Shown here: piece after piece, positions 18,201 to 27,470 of the stretch
Position numbering within the stretch: position 1 is the first letter of the stretch
Layout of the letters: each line of letters opens with the position of its first letter
Source of the DNA: Bacteroidia bacterium
GTDB taxonomy: Bacteria > Bacteroidota > Bacteroidia > M30B66
Assembly (NCBI GenBank): GCA_019695235.1
Contig: JAIBAI010000011.1
Location: 1-60,331, forward strand
Direction: 5' to 3'
DNA: 60,331 bases
Program-made: the position numbers and the translations under genes
Notes under the pieces: model-generated
What the model was told of the DNA's origin: nothing
Database searches by the model: none
Seen by the model: only the letters and a program-made list of their open reading frames with translations

Positions 18201-19139
18201 ATGCCCATTCAAGTTGTTGTTCTGGGTAGTGGCTCTGCTGTACCTACCCTTCAAAGAAACCCCAGCGCACATTGGTTGCGTATTCACGATTGTGATATGC
18301 TGATTGACTGCGGCGAAGGTACCCAGCTGCAAATGACCCGCCTTCAACTGCGCTCTGCCAAATTAAGGGCAATTTTTATCAGTCACCTTCATGGCGACCA
18401 TTACCTTGGTCTGCCCGGCCTTATTTCATCAATGCACCTGATGGGTCGCAAAGCACCGCTGCAACTCTTTGGCCCGCCACCGTTGATAGAACTGCTCGAA
18501 CAACAATTCAAGGCTTCAGAAAGTATCATCAATTTCCCTATTGAGTTTAACCCTCTTTTTGCTGACGAACCCCGCTACATTGGTGCATTTGAGCACTTTA
18601 CGGTTCAGTCATTTCCCCTGAACCACCGGATAGCCTGCACCGGATTTCGCTTTGACGAAAAACCCGGTTTACGAAACATCCGGAAAGATGCAATAAAGCA
18701 ATACCAGCTACCTGTTGAACAGTTACATGGTATTCGTCAAGGCAACGATTTTATTACCCCTTCAGGCAAACGCATCCCCAACAAAGAAATTACAAAGGCT
18801 TCAAAGCACCTGGCATCTTATGCCTACTGCTCAGATACAAGCCCTGACCCTGCGTACATTCAGACAATTCAACAGGTTGATTGCCTTTACCATGAAGCAA
18901 CTTTTGCCGAAAACCTTGTCGGCAGGGCAAGAGATACCTTTCATAGCACCGCCGCAGAAGCTGCCCTGACAGCCCTGACAGCCCGGGCAGGGCACCTGCT
19001 GATAGGTCATTTCTCTGCAAGATACCGTGATGTAGCCCCTCTTCTCGCTGAGGCAAGAGAAATTTTTCCGAATACCCATGCCGCAATTGACGGGATGGCG
19101 CTGGAAATTCATTCAGACAAGCACCTGATAATTAGCTGA
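18201..19139 (+). CDS. rnz: Ribonuclease Z (tRNA 3' processing endonuclease)
   Basis: 312 residues, the short bacterial form. A metallo-beta-lactamase protein that cuts tRNA precursors after the discriminator base. It shows LGSGSAVPTLQRNPSAH, the zinc motif ISHLHGDHYLGLPG, SYAYCSDTSPDP, LYHEATF and LLIGHFSARY near the end. It follows lysA by one base, so it probably belongs to the same transcript, although the function is unrelated. Confidence 0.95.
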   Translation: MPIQVVVLGSGSAVPTLQRNPSAHWLRIHDCDMLIDCGEGTQLQMTRLQLRSAKLRAIFISHLHGDHYLGLPGLISSMHLMGRKAPLQLFGPPPLIELLEQQFKASESIINFPIEFNPLFADEPRYIGAFEHFTVQSFPLNHRIACTGFRFDEKPGLRNIRKDAIKQYQLPVEQLHGIRQGNDFITPSGKRIPNKEITKASKHLASYAYCSDTSPDPAYIQTIQQVDCLYHEATFAENLVGRARDTFHSTAAEAALTALTARAGHLLIGHFSARYRDVAPLLAEAREIFPNTHAAIDGMALEIHSDKHLIIS

Positions 19140-19200
19140 TAGGGCCCCTTCAGGTAAGAATTTACGAACCTATCGTTTTTTTTCATACATTTACATCCGG

Positions 19201-19950
19201 ATGACCATCACCAAAGATTTAACCGTACTAACCATTGTACAGGATAATCCCCTGTTGGCCTCAGTGATTGATCGCTTTGGTATTCCGTATGCCAAATGGG
19301 TACTTTCACTTGAACAGGCCTGTCTGCAGGAAGATGTTGACATCAGTCTGGTGCTCGAAATGCTCAGGGTGTTTTCAAATCAAACCAATTTTCCGCGAGA
19401 AGCCCTCAATAATCTCCCGCTTGAATCATTGATTGAGTACCTGATTAAATCGCACGTTTATTACATCAATTCAAGGCTGCCACGCATTGAGCAGTTTATT
19501 GATTTACTGGTTGACCATTACGGTAAATTCGATATGCAATTGTACTTATTGAAAGACTATTTCAACGATTACAAGCGCGACCTGCTTGCGCATATCTGCA
19601 TCGAAGAACGTGAACTTTTCCCCTATGTGCTTAACCTGATTAGAACAGTTGAGCAACAACCCGGGCAGATAGAATTATACAACCTGCTCGAGAAGAACTC
19701 CATCACCCGCTTTATCAATGAACATTACCACGTTGAAGATGAACTGGGCGAAATTAAACGTCGGCTAAATGCCTATTCTGAGGCAAATAGCCATAAAGTA
19801 CAGATTACTACCTTGTTTTTTGAGTTGAGGCTCTTTGAATTAGACCTGCTTACACATAGCAGGGTAGAAGATGAAATACTGGTACCGCGTGCCCAGGAAA
19901 TAGAAACCCAGCTTAGGCGCTCTTTATTGCGCAAGGCTACACTTTGTTAA
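19201..19950 (+). CDS. Hemerythrin-like protein related to RIC/ScdA iron-sulfur repair proteins
   Basis: 249 residues. The first 80 resemble the N-terminal domain of RIC (YtfE/ScdA) proteins (TIVQDNPLLASVIDRFGI) but lack the paired cysteines usual there. The rest is a four-helix hemerythrin-like bundle with candidate di-iron ligands in SHVYYIN, HICIEERELFPY, NEHYHVEDEL and THSRVEDEILVPR. RIC proteins deliver iron to repair clusters damaged by nitric oxide or oxidants. The next gene, a ferritin, overlaps in reading frame and starts nine bases after this stop, which suits an iron-storage or delivery pair. Confidence 0.78.
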   Translation: MTITKDLTVLTIVQDNPLLASVIDRFGIPYAKWVLSLEQACLQEDVDISLVLEMLRVFSNQTNFPREALNNLPLESLIEYLIKSHVYYINSRLPRIEQFIDLLVDHYGKFDMQLYLLKDYFNDYKRDLLAHICIEERELFPYVLNLIRTVEQQPGQIELYNLLEKNSITRFINEHYHVEDELGEIKRRLNAYSEANSHKVQITTLFFELRLFELDLLTHSRVEDEILVPRAQEIETQLRRSLLRKATLC

Positions 19951-19958
19951 CCCATTTT

Positions 19959-20486
19959 ATGCTTAAAAAAAACGTCGAAAAGGCACTGAACCAACAGATC
20001 GCCACCGAGGCTCATGCTTCATTTCTCTATCTTTCAATTGCCTCCTGGTGTGATACAAAAGGCTTTGAAGGCGCTGCCGCCTTTATGTACCGCCACTCTG
20101 ATGAAGAGCGGATGCACATGCTTAAATTGTTTCATTATATCAACAATTCGGGGGGCTATGCCCTTGCACCTAAAATTGAACAACCAAAATACGAGTATAA
20201 GTCGCTCGCTGAAGTGTTTCGCACTGTGTATGCAAGCGAACTGAAAGTTACCGATTCAGTGAATGAGCTGGTTGAGTTATGCACCAAAGAAAGAGATTTC
20301 AGTACCCTTAACTTTATTCAATGGTACGTTGCAGAACAACACGAAGAAGAAGTGCTGTTTCGCTCGGTAATTGACAAGATTGAACTCATTGGCGACGACG
20401 GCAAAGGCTTGTTCATGCTCGACCAATACCTGAAAACACTGAACCCGGAGAAGAACACAGGTGGCGAAAAGGCCGAAGAGGTCTGA
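19959..20486 (+). CDS. Ferritin (non-heme, FtnA type)
   Basis: 175 residues from the ATG at 19959 (an upstream TTG at 19944 overlaps the preceding gene). It is a four-helix ferritin with ferroxidase ligands visible in IATEAHASFLYLS, RHSDEERMHMLKLF and EQHEEEVLFRSVI. There is no haem-ligand methionine pattern of bacterioferritin. It stores iron as ferric mineral in a 24-mer shell. It follows a RIC-like hemerythrin protein closely, probably on one transcript. Confidence 0.94.
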   Translation: MLKKNVEKALNQQIATEAHASFLYLSIASWCDTKGFEGAAAFMYRHSDEERMHMLKLFHYINNSGGYALAPKIEQPKYEYKSLAEVFRTVYASELKVTDSVNELVELCTKERDFSTLNFIQWYVAEQHEEEVLFRSVIDKIELIGDDGKGLFMLDQYLKTLNPEKNTGGEKAEEV

Positions 20487-20491
20487 GCCTA

Positions 20492-21199
20492 TTAAATTTC
20501 CTGACGAAAACGGTCAAACAAATCCCTGAAAACCCAGCTGTTAAAGCGGGCAATGCTATACCAGCAACTTGCTACTGCATCCAGTTGTTTTAATGGTTTT
20601 ACCTGATAGGGATATTTGCTTTCAAACAGGCCGGCATAAGCCACTTCATCAGGTACACCATGCCCTGTCAGTATTACCCGCCTTCCGGTTTTTAACAAAC
20701 CGGGCTGCCTGGTTAATTCTTTTAAACCCTGAATAACGCCTTCGTTGTTGCTCAGTACAATGCCGTAATAAGGGTCGTACATCTGCCAATGCTTGTTGAT
20801 GTATAGTTCAGCCACGCTGTGTTTTGAAACTGAATCAGCACCGTACAAAAAAACCAAACGACCACTGATACCGTATGCCCGGGCAAGTTCAATGAGCAGC
20901 CAGGCCTGTTGGTCACATGAACCCATCCGGCTATTGTAAACTGACATCCAGTTAGTATCATTTACCTTTTCGCCAAATTCAGGATTGCGTACGCGCAAGG
21001 CAATAAATCTCCATAAATGCCTGGCCAGCGAATCTTCTGTCAAACCACTTAACTTGCCCGACTCACGGTAAAGAAACAGGTGTTGATTTACCGCCTCACG
21101 GGTGTCATGCGAGGTATAGCGAACACCAAATGGCAGTATAAAAACAAAACCCACCAATGCCACAGGCAAAAATACCAGAAGGCAATGGCGCAATTTCAT
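20492..21199 (-). CDS. Membrane-anchored transglutaminase-like cysteine protease-fold protein
   Basis: 235 residues. An N-terminal hydrophobic segment (about residues 7-25) is an uncleaved anchor or signal peptide. The core holds a transglutaminase-like triad: Cys in SRMGSCDQQAWLLIELARA, His in VSKHSVAELYI, and Asp in WQMYDPYYG. Such domains act as peptidases, amidases or crosslinking enzymes; the substrate is unknown. It starts four bases after the stop of the S46 peptidase on the same strand, so the pair are probably co-expressed and may both work in the periplasm. Confidence 0.75.
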   Translation of the reverse strand: MKLRHCLLVFLPVALVGFVFILPFGVRYTSHDTREAVNQHLFLYRESGKLSGLTEDSLARHLWRFIALRVRNPEFGEKVNDTNWMSVYNSRMGSCDQQAWLLIELARAYGISGRLVFLYGADSVSKHSVAELYINKHWQMYDPYYGIVLSNNEGVIQGLKELTRQPGLLKTGRRVILTGHGVPDEVAYAGLFESKYPYQVKPLKQLDAVASCWYSIARFNSWVFRDLFDRFRQEI

Positions 21200-21203
21200 T
21201 GTT

Positions 21204-23393
21204 TTAGCCGTTACGCTTGACTTCTTTGCCGCCGCGCATCAACTTCATCTCATCAACGATATGGCCTGCTCCGGCTAATTTGTCAATTAAAAACAATACA
21301 TAGCGGATATCTACCGAAATGGTGCGCTGAATATTTTTTTCAAAAAAGATATCTCCACTCATGGCTTCCCAATTACCATCAAACGCACAGCCAATCAATT
21401 GACCTTTGCCATTTATCACCGGGCTGCCAGAATTGCCACCTGTAATGTCGTTGGTAGATATAAAACAGGTGTTGATTTCGCCTTGTTTGTTGGCATAAAT
21501 ACCATAGTTTTTCTGTTGATACAGCTCTTTTAATTTTGCCGGAACAATAAACTCGTCGTTATTCGGGTCTTCCTTTTCCATCACGCCTTTGAGTGTGGTT
21601 GACTCTTCATACATCACCCCGTCTCTTGGTATATAATCTTTCACCTGTCCGTAGCTTAAACGCATGGTTGAATTGGCATTCGGGTAAAATTTCTTCTCTG
21701 GCTGCATCTCACGCAATCCGGCAACAAACAAACGATTGCCTTTCTCTATCCGGCTTTGAATTTCAGTAATCACCGGTTTGAACTTTGTAAGGTAATTGTT
21801 CAGAAAATTGCTGCTGGTCTGCAAGCCTAAATCTTTCTCAAGCACAGAAGCTTCGGGCTTATCAAGAAATTTAAGAAATGCATCTTTTGAAGCAAAAATT
21901 GATTTAGCATAAACATCATTGGCATAAGCCTCAATACTACCATTGTACTTAACCCTGATAGTATCATAAACAGAAGGACGGTGCTCAGCAGGAATATCCT
22001 GCTCAAACATCTTTAGCATAGCTATAAAAAGCTTCTTGTCTGTGGCCTGGTTGTAATCTTTGTAGAATGTCTCTCCTTCTGCCTTTAGATTGTCGGCCAT
22101 TGCCATTACCTGCGCACGCTTTACCGAATCAGCCAGCATTGGCTTGAGCGCCTCAAACTGATAGGCAAACATGAGTATTGCCGGACCTTGCAAAATGGCT
22201 TCGTTGAGGTACGTACGGTTAAGGTTGTATTTTCTTAATTCATTATACCCTTTTTCTATTTCCTGCAAGGCAGTACCATATTTCGCCTGACGTTGAGGGT
22301 CCTGGCCTGCCCAGCTGCGGAACTGATTTTCTAAATCTACCTTCTTTCCAACTACACCATTGCCTTTTAACTGCTTGCTTTGCCCGATGAAATACTTCCA
22401 GTAATTGGCTGTTTGTGCATAAGTAGAGGCATATTTGATACGCACTTCCTTGCTTGCATCCATGTCTTCTTTCATGATATCAAGCTTTTTGCCCCTGATT
22501 TTTACTACCGCCGGATTGCTTAAGTCTAAGGCCATCTGAACACCATAAGATGTAAGATAACGGTCGGTACGCCCGGGATAGCCCATTACCATTGTGAAAT
22601 CATTGTCTTTTACACCATCTAATGAAATAGGAAGAAAATGACGTGGTTTGTAAGGCACATTCTCAGGTGAAAACTCAGCAGGCTTGTTGTCGGGACCTGC
22701 ATATACACGAAGCAAACAAAAATCACCGGTCTGACGCGGCCACATCCAGTTGTCAGTGTCGCCTCCGAATTTCCCAACCGACTCAGGAGGAGCACCTACC
22801 AAGCGTACGTCTTTGAAAGTTTCATAAACAAAAAGATAATATTCATTTCCATCAAAGAACGATTTAACCGCTGCGTTGTAGGTAGTTCCTGAAACTGCCT
22901 CTTTCTCAATGGTTTGGCTTATTTGGCGCACTTTTGCGGTGCGTTCACTTTCACTCATGGAAGGATTGACTTCCGCAAGCACTTTTGCACTTACGTCTTC
23001 TATGCGCACAAGGAATGATGCGGTGATGCCGCCACTTGGCAATTCATCGGCACGGGTCTTTGCCCAGAAACCATCAGCAAGGTAATCGTGACTAACTGTA
23101 CTATTTGTCTGAATAGCTTCGTAGCCGCAATGGTGATTTGTGAGCAACAAGCCTTCATTTGAAATAGCTTCGGCCGAACATGAACCCCCACTCAACATCA
23201 CCACTGCATCTTTCAGGCTCGAACGATTTATATCGTAAATTTCTTCAGCCGTGAGCTTACAGCCGAGCTTCTTCATATCAGTATGGTTGAGGCGCTTTAC
23301 TAACAGGGGCAGCCACATGCCTTCGTCGGCCTTTACTGTATTCAACAACAATACCGGCAGCAACAGAGCAATAACAATGCGTTTCATGTTCAT
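21204..23393 (-). CDS. S46 family dipeptidyl peptidase, DPP7-like
   Basis: 729 residues from the ATG at 23393 (ATG at 23387 equally possible). After a signal peptide the mature protein begins DEGMWLPLLV, typical of S46. Catalytic residues are visible: His in LLTNHHCGYEAI, Asp in FGGDTDNWMWPRQTGDF and Ser in TGGNSGSPVING. Eighteen residues after this serine there is Gly (FDGNWEAM). In Porphyromonas enzymes Gly here (673) marks DPP7, which prefers hydrophobic P1 residues, and Arg marks DPP11, which prefers acidic ones. The enzyme should release dipeptides from peptides in the periplasm. Confidence 0.93.
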   Translation of the reverse strand: MNMKRIVIALLLPVLLLNTVKADEGMWLPLLVKRLNHTDMKKLGCKLTAEEIYDINRSSLKDAVVMLSGGSCSAEAISNEGLLLTNHHCGYEAIQTNSTVSHDYLADGFWAKTRADELPSGGITASFLVRIEDVSAKVLAEVNPSMSESERTAKVRQISQTIEKEAVSGTTYNAAVKSFFDGNEYYLFVYETFKDVRLVGAPPESVGKFGGDTDNWMWPRQTGDFCLLRVYAGPDNKPAEFSPENVPYKPRHFLPISLDGVKDNDFTMVMGYPGRTDRYLTSYGVQMALDLSNPAVVKIRGKKLDIMKEDMDASKEVRIKYASTYAQTANYWKYFIGQSKQLKGNGVVGKKVDLENQFRSWAGQDPQRQAKYGTALQEIEKGYNELRKYNLNRTYLNEAILQGPAILMFAYQFEALKPMLADSVKRAQVMAMADNLKAEGETFYKDYNQATDKKLFIAMLKMFEQDIPAEHRPSVYDTIRVKYNGSIEAYANDVYAKSIFASKDAFLKFLDKPEASVLEKDLGLQTSSNFLNNYLTKFKPVITEIQSRIEKGNRLFVAGLREMQPEKKFYPNANSTMRLSYGQVKDYIPRDGVMYEESTTLKGVMEKEDPNNDEFIVPAKLKELYQQKNYGIYANKQGEINTCFISTNDITGGNSGSPVINGKGQLIGCAFDGNWEAMSGDIFFEKNIQRTISVDIRYVLFLIDKLAGAGHIVDEMKLMRGGKEVKRNG

Positions 23394-23533
23394 GGTTCTA
23401 AAAAAGAAAGCAAAGAAACTCAGAAAAAATTCAACTGCCAAATGCACCGGATGAAACTACTGAAACGCCTTCTGTACCGCTGTAGTCAGACATTATACAC
23501 GCATACCGGGCACGGTGAAAGATAAAATTCATT

Positions 23534-23541
23534 TATCTTTG
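23534..23541 (+). promoter_or_regulatory. -7 box TATCTTTG upstream of the antiporter gene
   Basis: Exact TAnnTTTG on the plus strand, 120 bases before the ATG at 23662. The otherwise gene-free stretch 23394-23661 holds nothing else that I can identify. Confidence 0.4.
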
Positions 23542-23661
23542 GCTGCTTAGGGCTTGGGCGAACCAACATTTCAGGCATGCTAATTGAGCCTGAATAACAA
23601 TCAGCACTAATTATTAGGGCGGGCACAAGCAATCTGTATAATTGAAGAGCACTGTAAATGT

Positions 23662-25809
23662 ATGAATGAAGTATTTGCGCATCTGTTACATGAATTTGAA
23701 TTACCGCTGAAAAGTCCGGTACTGGTTTTCTCGTTAATCCTGTTTATCATATTATTGTCTCCTATCCTGCTGCGGAAAATCAATATTCCGGGCATTATCG
23801 GCTTGATTATTGCCGGAGTTATTATCGGACCTCATGGTCTTTTTCTGTTGGAAAAAAATTCAGCGATTGACCTGTTTTCGACAATTGGCTTGCTGTATAT
23901 CATGTTTATTGCCGGACTTGAATTAGATTTAAATGAGTTTAAATCGCACCGGAACAAAAGCTTTTTATTTGGCTTCTTTACTTTTATTATACCCTTGGGG
24001 ATTGGCTTTCCGGTATGTCATTATCTTTTGAATTACGACCTCAATGCAAGTATATTAACGGCAAGTATGTTCGCCACTCATACCTTGGTGGCATATCCGA
24101 TAGTGAGTAAATTCGGGGTTTCAAAAAACCAGGCGGTTGCAATTACTGTCGGGGGAACCATTTTAACTGATACGGCTGTGCTGATTATTCTGGCTGTTAT
24201 CATGGGCAACAGCCAGGGAAACCTCAATCAGGAGTTCTGGATTAGAATGGGTCTGTCGCTGGCCATCTTTACTGCCATAATGTTCATTGTTATTCCACGC
24301 ATCGCCAAATGGTTCTTCCGTAAGCTCGAAAGTGAGAAACACTCTCATTACATCTTCGTTTTATCAGTTGTGTTCTTCGCGGCATTTTTGGCTGAGGTGG
24401 CTGGGGTGGAAGCCATTATCGGGGCATTTGTCGCCGGTTTGGCCCTGAATCGCCTCATACCACATTCGTCGGCCCTGATGAACCGCATTGAGTTCATCGG
24501 TAATTCATTGTTCATTCCTTTCTTCCTGATTAGCGTTGGTATGCTCGTGGATGTGCGGGTACTGCTGAACGGCCCTATGGCTTTGATAATTGCCGGAACT
24601 TTATCAGTGGTGGCACTCACCGGAAAATGGCTGGCTGCGTGGCTGACACAACTTATATTCAGGTTCTCTGGGGCACAACGACAACTAATATTTGGACTAA
24701 GCGGAGCACATGCAGCTGCCACACTTGCCGTTATTCTGGTTGGTTATCGTGCTGGTATCCTCGATGAAAATATCCTTAACGGAACTATCATCCTTATTCT
24801 GATTACTTGCGTGGTGGCTTCCTTTGCCACCGAAAGAGCTGCTAAGAAAATTCTTGTTGAAACTGAGAACGATTCAAACGGAAATGCAATACCTGGAGCG
24901 GTACAAAATGAACATATCCTGCTTCCTATTTCAGAGTTAGCCAGTATGGAAAAACTGCTTGACTTTGCCATTTATATAAAAGATAAAAAATCTGCCAACC
25001 CGGTTTCTATTCTTTCAGTGGTGTCTGATAACAATGAGGCGGAAATGAACGTGCTGAAAGCCAAAAATAAACTTGAAGAATTCGTGAAAATGGCCTCAGG
25101 CAGTGAAACGAAAGCAAATGTTATTGCTACAATTGACCACAATACCGCCAGCGGAATTACACGCATCTCTAAAGAGATTATGGCTGATATCATTGTGCTT
25201 GAATGGCACAAAAGGTCGGGATTTATTGATAAACTCTTCGGTGAACAACTTGATACGATTCTAAACAATACCGATAAAACAACCTACGTTTGCCACCTTG
25301 CAAAACCCCTGGTACTGCACAAACGCATGGTGCTGGCAATACCTTCTTTGGCAGAGCATGAAAATGGCTTCTCACTTTGGTTGTTAAAATTGGCAAAGCT
25401 TGCACAGGAGCTGAGCATCCCCATGCACCTGTTTTGTAATGAAGCTACTGAAAAGGCAGTGAAGAAGCTGTTCAGCCGTACAAAAACAGCAGTGCCCAAT
25501 AGCTATACCCAATTTAACGACTGGGATGACTTTCTGATCCTATCGCGTGAAATTCATGATTACGATATTTTTGTGTTGATCTCTGCACGAAAAGGAGCTA
25601 CCTCATACACCAGTGTTCTTGAAAACCTGCCAAAAAAACTCGAAAAGCATTTTGCATCCAATACCCGCATTGTAGTTTATCCACAACAGTTCGATAACAG
25701 CTTGCTTGCCGAAGCCTACCATGATATCTCCACAGAGCCTATCAGCAAAGGGATTGAAGTGGTGCAAAAAATAGGAAAGGAAATTGGTTCATTGTTGAAG
25801 AAACAATAA
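23662..25809 (+). CDS. CPA2-type cation/proton antiporter with C-terminal UspA-like domains
   Basis: 715 residues. The first 400 form about twelve membrane helices of the CPA2 family, with ILLRKINIPGIIGLIIAGVI, the GLELDL segment of the transport core and HTLVAYPIVSKFG. The remaining 300 residues are soluble and resemble two universal-stress-protein modules (HILLPISELASMEKLLDFAI; a second begins RMVLAIPSLAEH). These proteins exchange K+ or Na+ for H+ across the inner membrane and the soluble part probably regulates activity. It is followed 28 bases later by a Nudix gene. Confidence 0.88.
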   Translation: MNEVFAHLLHEFELPLKSPVLVFSLILFIILLSPILLRKINIPGIIGLIIAGVIIGPHGLFLLEKNSAIDLFSTIGLLYIMFIAGLELDLNEFKSHRNKSFLFGFFTFIIPLGIGFPVCHYLLNYDLNASILTASMFATHTLVAYPIVSKFGVSKNQAVAITVGGTILTDTAVLIILAVIMGNSQGNLNQEFWIRMGLSLAIFTAIMFIVIPRIAKWFFRKLESEKHSHYIFVLSVVFFAAFLAEVAGVEAIIGAFVAGLALNRLIPHSSALMNRIEFIGNSLFIPFFLISVGMLVDVRVLLNGPMALIIAGTLSVVALTGKWLAAWLTQLIFRFSGAQRQLIFGLSGAHAAATLAVILVGYRAGILDENILNGTIILILITCVVASFATERAAKKILVETENDSNGNAIPGAVQNEHILLPISELASMEKLLDFAIYIKDKKSANPVSILSVVSDNNEAEMNVLKAKNKLEEFVKMASGSETKANVIATIDHNTASGITRISKEIMADIIVLEWHKRSGFIDKLFGEQLDTILNNTDKTTYVCHLAKPLVLHKRMVLAIPSLAEHENGFSLWLLKLAKLAQELSIPMHLFCNEATEKAVKKLFSRTKTAVPNSYTQFNDWDDFLILSREIHDYDIFVLISARKGATSYTSVLENLPKKLEKHFASNTRIVVYPQQFDNSLLAEAYHDISTEPISKGIEVVQKIGKEIGSLLKKQ

Positions 25810-25837
25810 TACCACTGTTGAGTACTAATACAGGATA

Positions 25838-26260
25838 ATGATGTCATCTAATTTAAACCCTGTCAATGTTACCTGCGCAATAATCGAAAAAGGTAACGAT
25901 GTACTGGTAGTGCAAAGGAGCGAAACCATGAAGCTGCCTCTCAAATGGGAGTTCCCGGGAGGTAAGATGGAAGCAGGTGAGTCAGAAATAGCATGTATCC
26001 ATCGGGAAATACGTGAGGAATTATGTATTGACATAGAACTGATAGCAAAGCTTACACCTTCGGTACACACCTATCCTTTAGGTACTGTTTTAATGATTCC
26101 TTTTGTTGCCAGACAAATAGGAGGTGAATTGCGCCTTGCTGAACATAAACAGTACCTGTATCTTCCAAAGCAGCAATTAGAAGCCCTTGATTGGGCTGAA
26201 GCTGATATACCTGTGCTTCGTGAGTACCTTCAATGGTGTGAAGGTAAGAGGGCGCTCTGA
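25838..26260 (+). CDS. Nudix hydrolase, MutT/8-oxo-dGTP diphosphatase type
   Basis: 140 residues. It has a complete Nudix box: GGKMEAGESEIACIHREI followed by REELCI, which holds the metal-binding glutamates. Upstream is KWEFPG, usual in MutT-type enzymes. The family hydrolyses oxidised nucleotides such as 8-oxo-dGTP, preventing mutation, or related pyrophosphates. Length and the KWEFPGGK context favour the MutT class, but substrate is inferred only. Same strand as, and 28 bp from, the antiporter. Confidence 0.85.
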   Translation: MMSSNLNPVNVTCAIIEKGNDVLVVQRSETMKLPLKWEFPGGKMEAGESEIACIHREIREELCIDIELIAKLTPSVHTYPLGTVLMIPFVARQIGGELRLAEHKQYLYLPKQQLEALDWAEADIPVLREYLQWCEGKRAL

Positions 26261-26294
26261 ATTTCTGACGATTTAGAACTACCTTCGTGCCCTT

Positions 26295-27464
26295 ATGAAA
26301 TATCCGCTGATTTTTCTCAAACCTGGTAAAGAAGGCCCGCTATTGCGTAAACATCCCTGGGTGTTTTCTGGTGCTGTAATGCGTACTGAAGGAAATCCGG
26401 GAAATGGAGATATCGTTCATGTACTCAACAGTTCGGGTGAAATTTTAGCTACCGGACACTATCAGGAAGGCTCAATTAGGGTAAGAATACTCATTGCTGG
26501 TGAAACCCTCATTAATCAAGCATTTTGGGATAATGCAATTGCTCGGTGTTTTGCCAATAGATCAAGGGTTCATTTACCCTCTGTTGAAACTAATATGTTC
26601 AGATTGGTGCACGGGGAAGGAGATCAGCTTCCGGGCCTTATTGTTGATGTTTATGGCTCTACTGCTGTTGTTCAGTGCCATTCAGCAGGTATGCATAAGT
26701 GCAGGGAGCAAATTGCGAACGCCTTGTTAGGCACATCAGGAGGGATTGTCAGCCAGGTGTACGATAAAAGTTTTGATACGCCTGCAGGGATAGATACCCA
26801 TTTGTTTCTTGCAGGAACCGGCATTGAAGAAGTATGTCGTGAGAATGGATTGCTTTTTAAAGTTGACTATGAGCAAGGGCAGAAAACGGGCTTCTTTGTT
26901 GACCAACGTGAAAACAGAGCTTTGCTTAAGCAATATGCTTCTAATCGAAAGGTACTTAATACCTTTTGTTATACCGGAGGTTTCTCGGTTTATGCCTTAG
27001 CAGGGGGCGCCCAAAAAGTTGTTTCAGTTGATAGCTCTGCGGCAGCGCTTGAATTAACGGATGCGAATGTACTTTTAAACTTCCCTGATTCAGGCAGACA
27101 TTCAAGTGTCAAGGCTGACGTTACAGAGTGGTTAAAAAGTATAGCGCCTGATTTCGACCTGATAATTCTTGACCCACCAGCATTTGCTAAGCACATTGAT
27201 GCACGGCACCGTGCGGTACAGGCCTATAAACGCCTGAACCTTACTGCTATGAAAAAGATTGCCAAAGGGGGCATTCTGTTTACCTTTTCATGTTCACAGG
27301 TGGTTGATCGTGAGCTTTTTAGGCATACCATCACCTCTGCGGCAATTGAAAGCGGACGGCAGATACGTATCCTGCACCAGTTAACACAAGGCCCTGACCA
27401 TCCGGTGAATATTTTCCATCCGGAAGGGGAGTACCTCAAGGGATTAGTATTACAGGTAGATTGA
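26295..27464 (+). CDS. rlmI: RlmI-type 23S rRNA m5C methyltransferase
   Basis: 389 residues with the RlmI layout: an N-terminal PUA domain (LRKHPWVFSGAV), an EEHR-like middle part with GEGDQLPGLIVDVYG, then a Rossmann methyltransferase. That last domain shows DYEQGQKTGFFVDQRENR, NTFCYTGGFSVYALAGGA for SAM binding, LDPPAFAK, and a motif with catalytic cysteine in FTFSCSQVV. The E. coli enzyme methylates C1962 of 23S rRNA. A TACCTTCG close to the -7 consensus lies at 26280-26287, just before the ATG. Confidence 0.9.
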   Translation: MKYPLIFLKPGKEGPLLRKHPWVFSGAVMRTEGNPGNGDIVHVLNSSGEILATGHYQEGSIRVRILIAGETLINQAFWDNAIARCFANRSRVHLPSVETNMFRLVHGEGDQLPGLIVDVYGSTAVVQCHSAGMHKCREQIANALLGTSGGIVSQVYDKSFDTPAGIDTHLFLAGTGIEEVCRENGLLFKVDYEQGQKTGFFVDQRENRALLKQYASNRKVLNTFCYTGGFSVYALAGGAQKVVSVDSSAAALELTDANVLLNFPDSGRHSSVKADVTEWLKSIAPDFDLIILDPPAFAKHIDARHRAVQAYKRLNLTAMKKIAKGGILFTFSCSQVVDRELFRHTITSAAIESGRQIRILHQLTQGPDHPVNIFHPEGEYLKGLVLQVD

Positions 27465-27470
27465 TTGTAT

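Noticed and set aside
25838-25850. ATGATGTCAT near the Nudix gene start as a further operator
   Set aside because: The two half-sites have no four-base spacer, and it overlaps the start codon; it does not fit the island motif.
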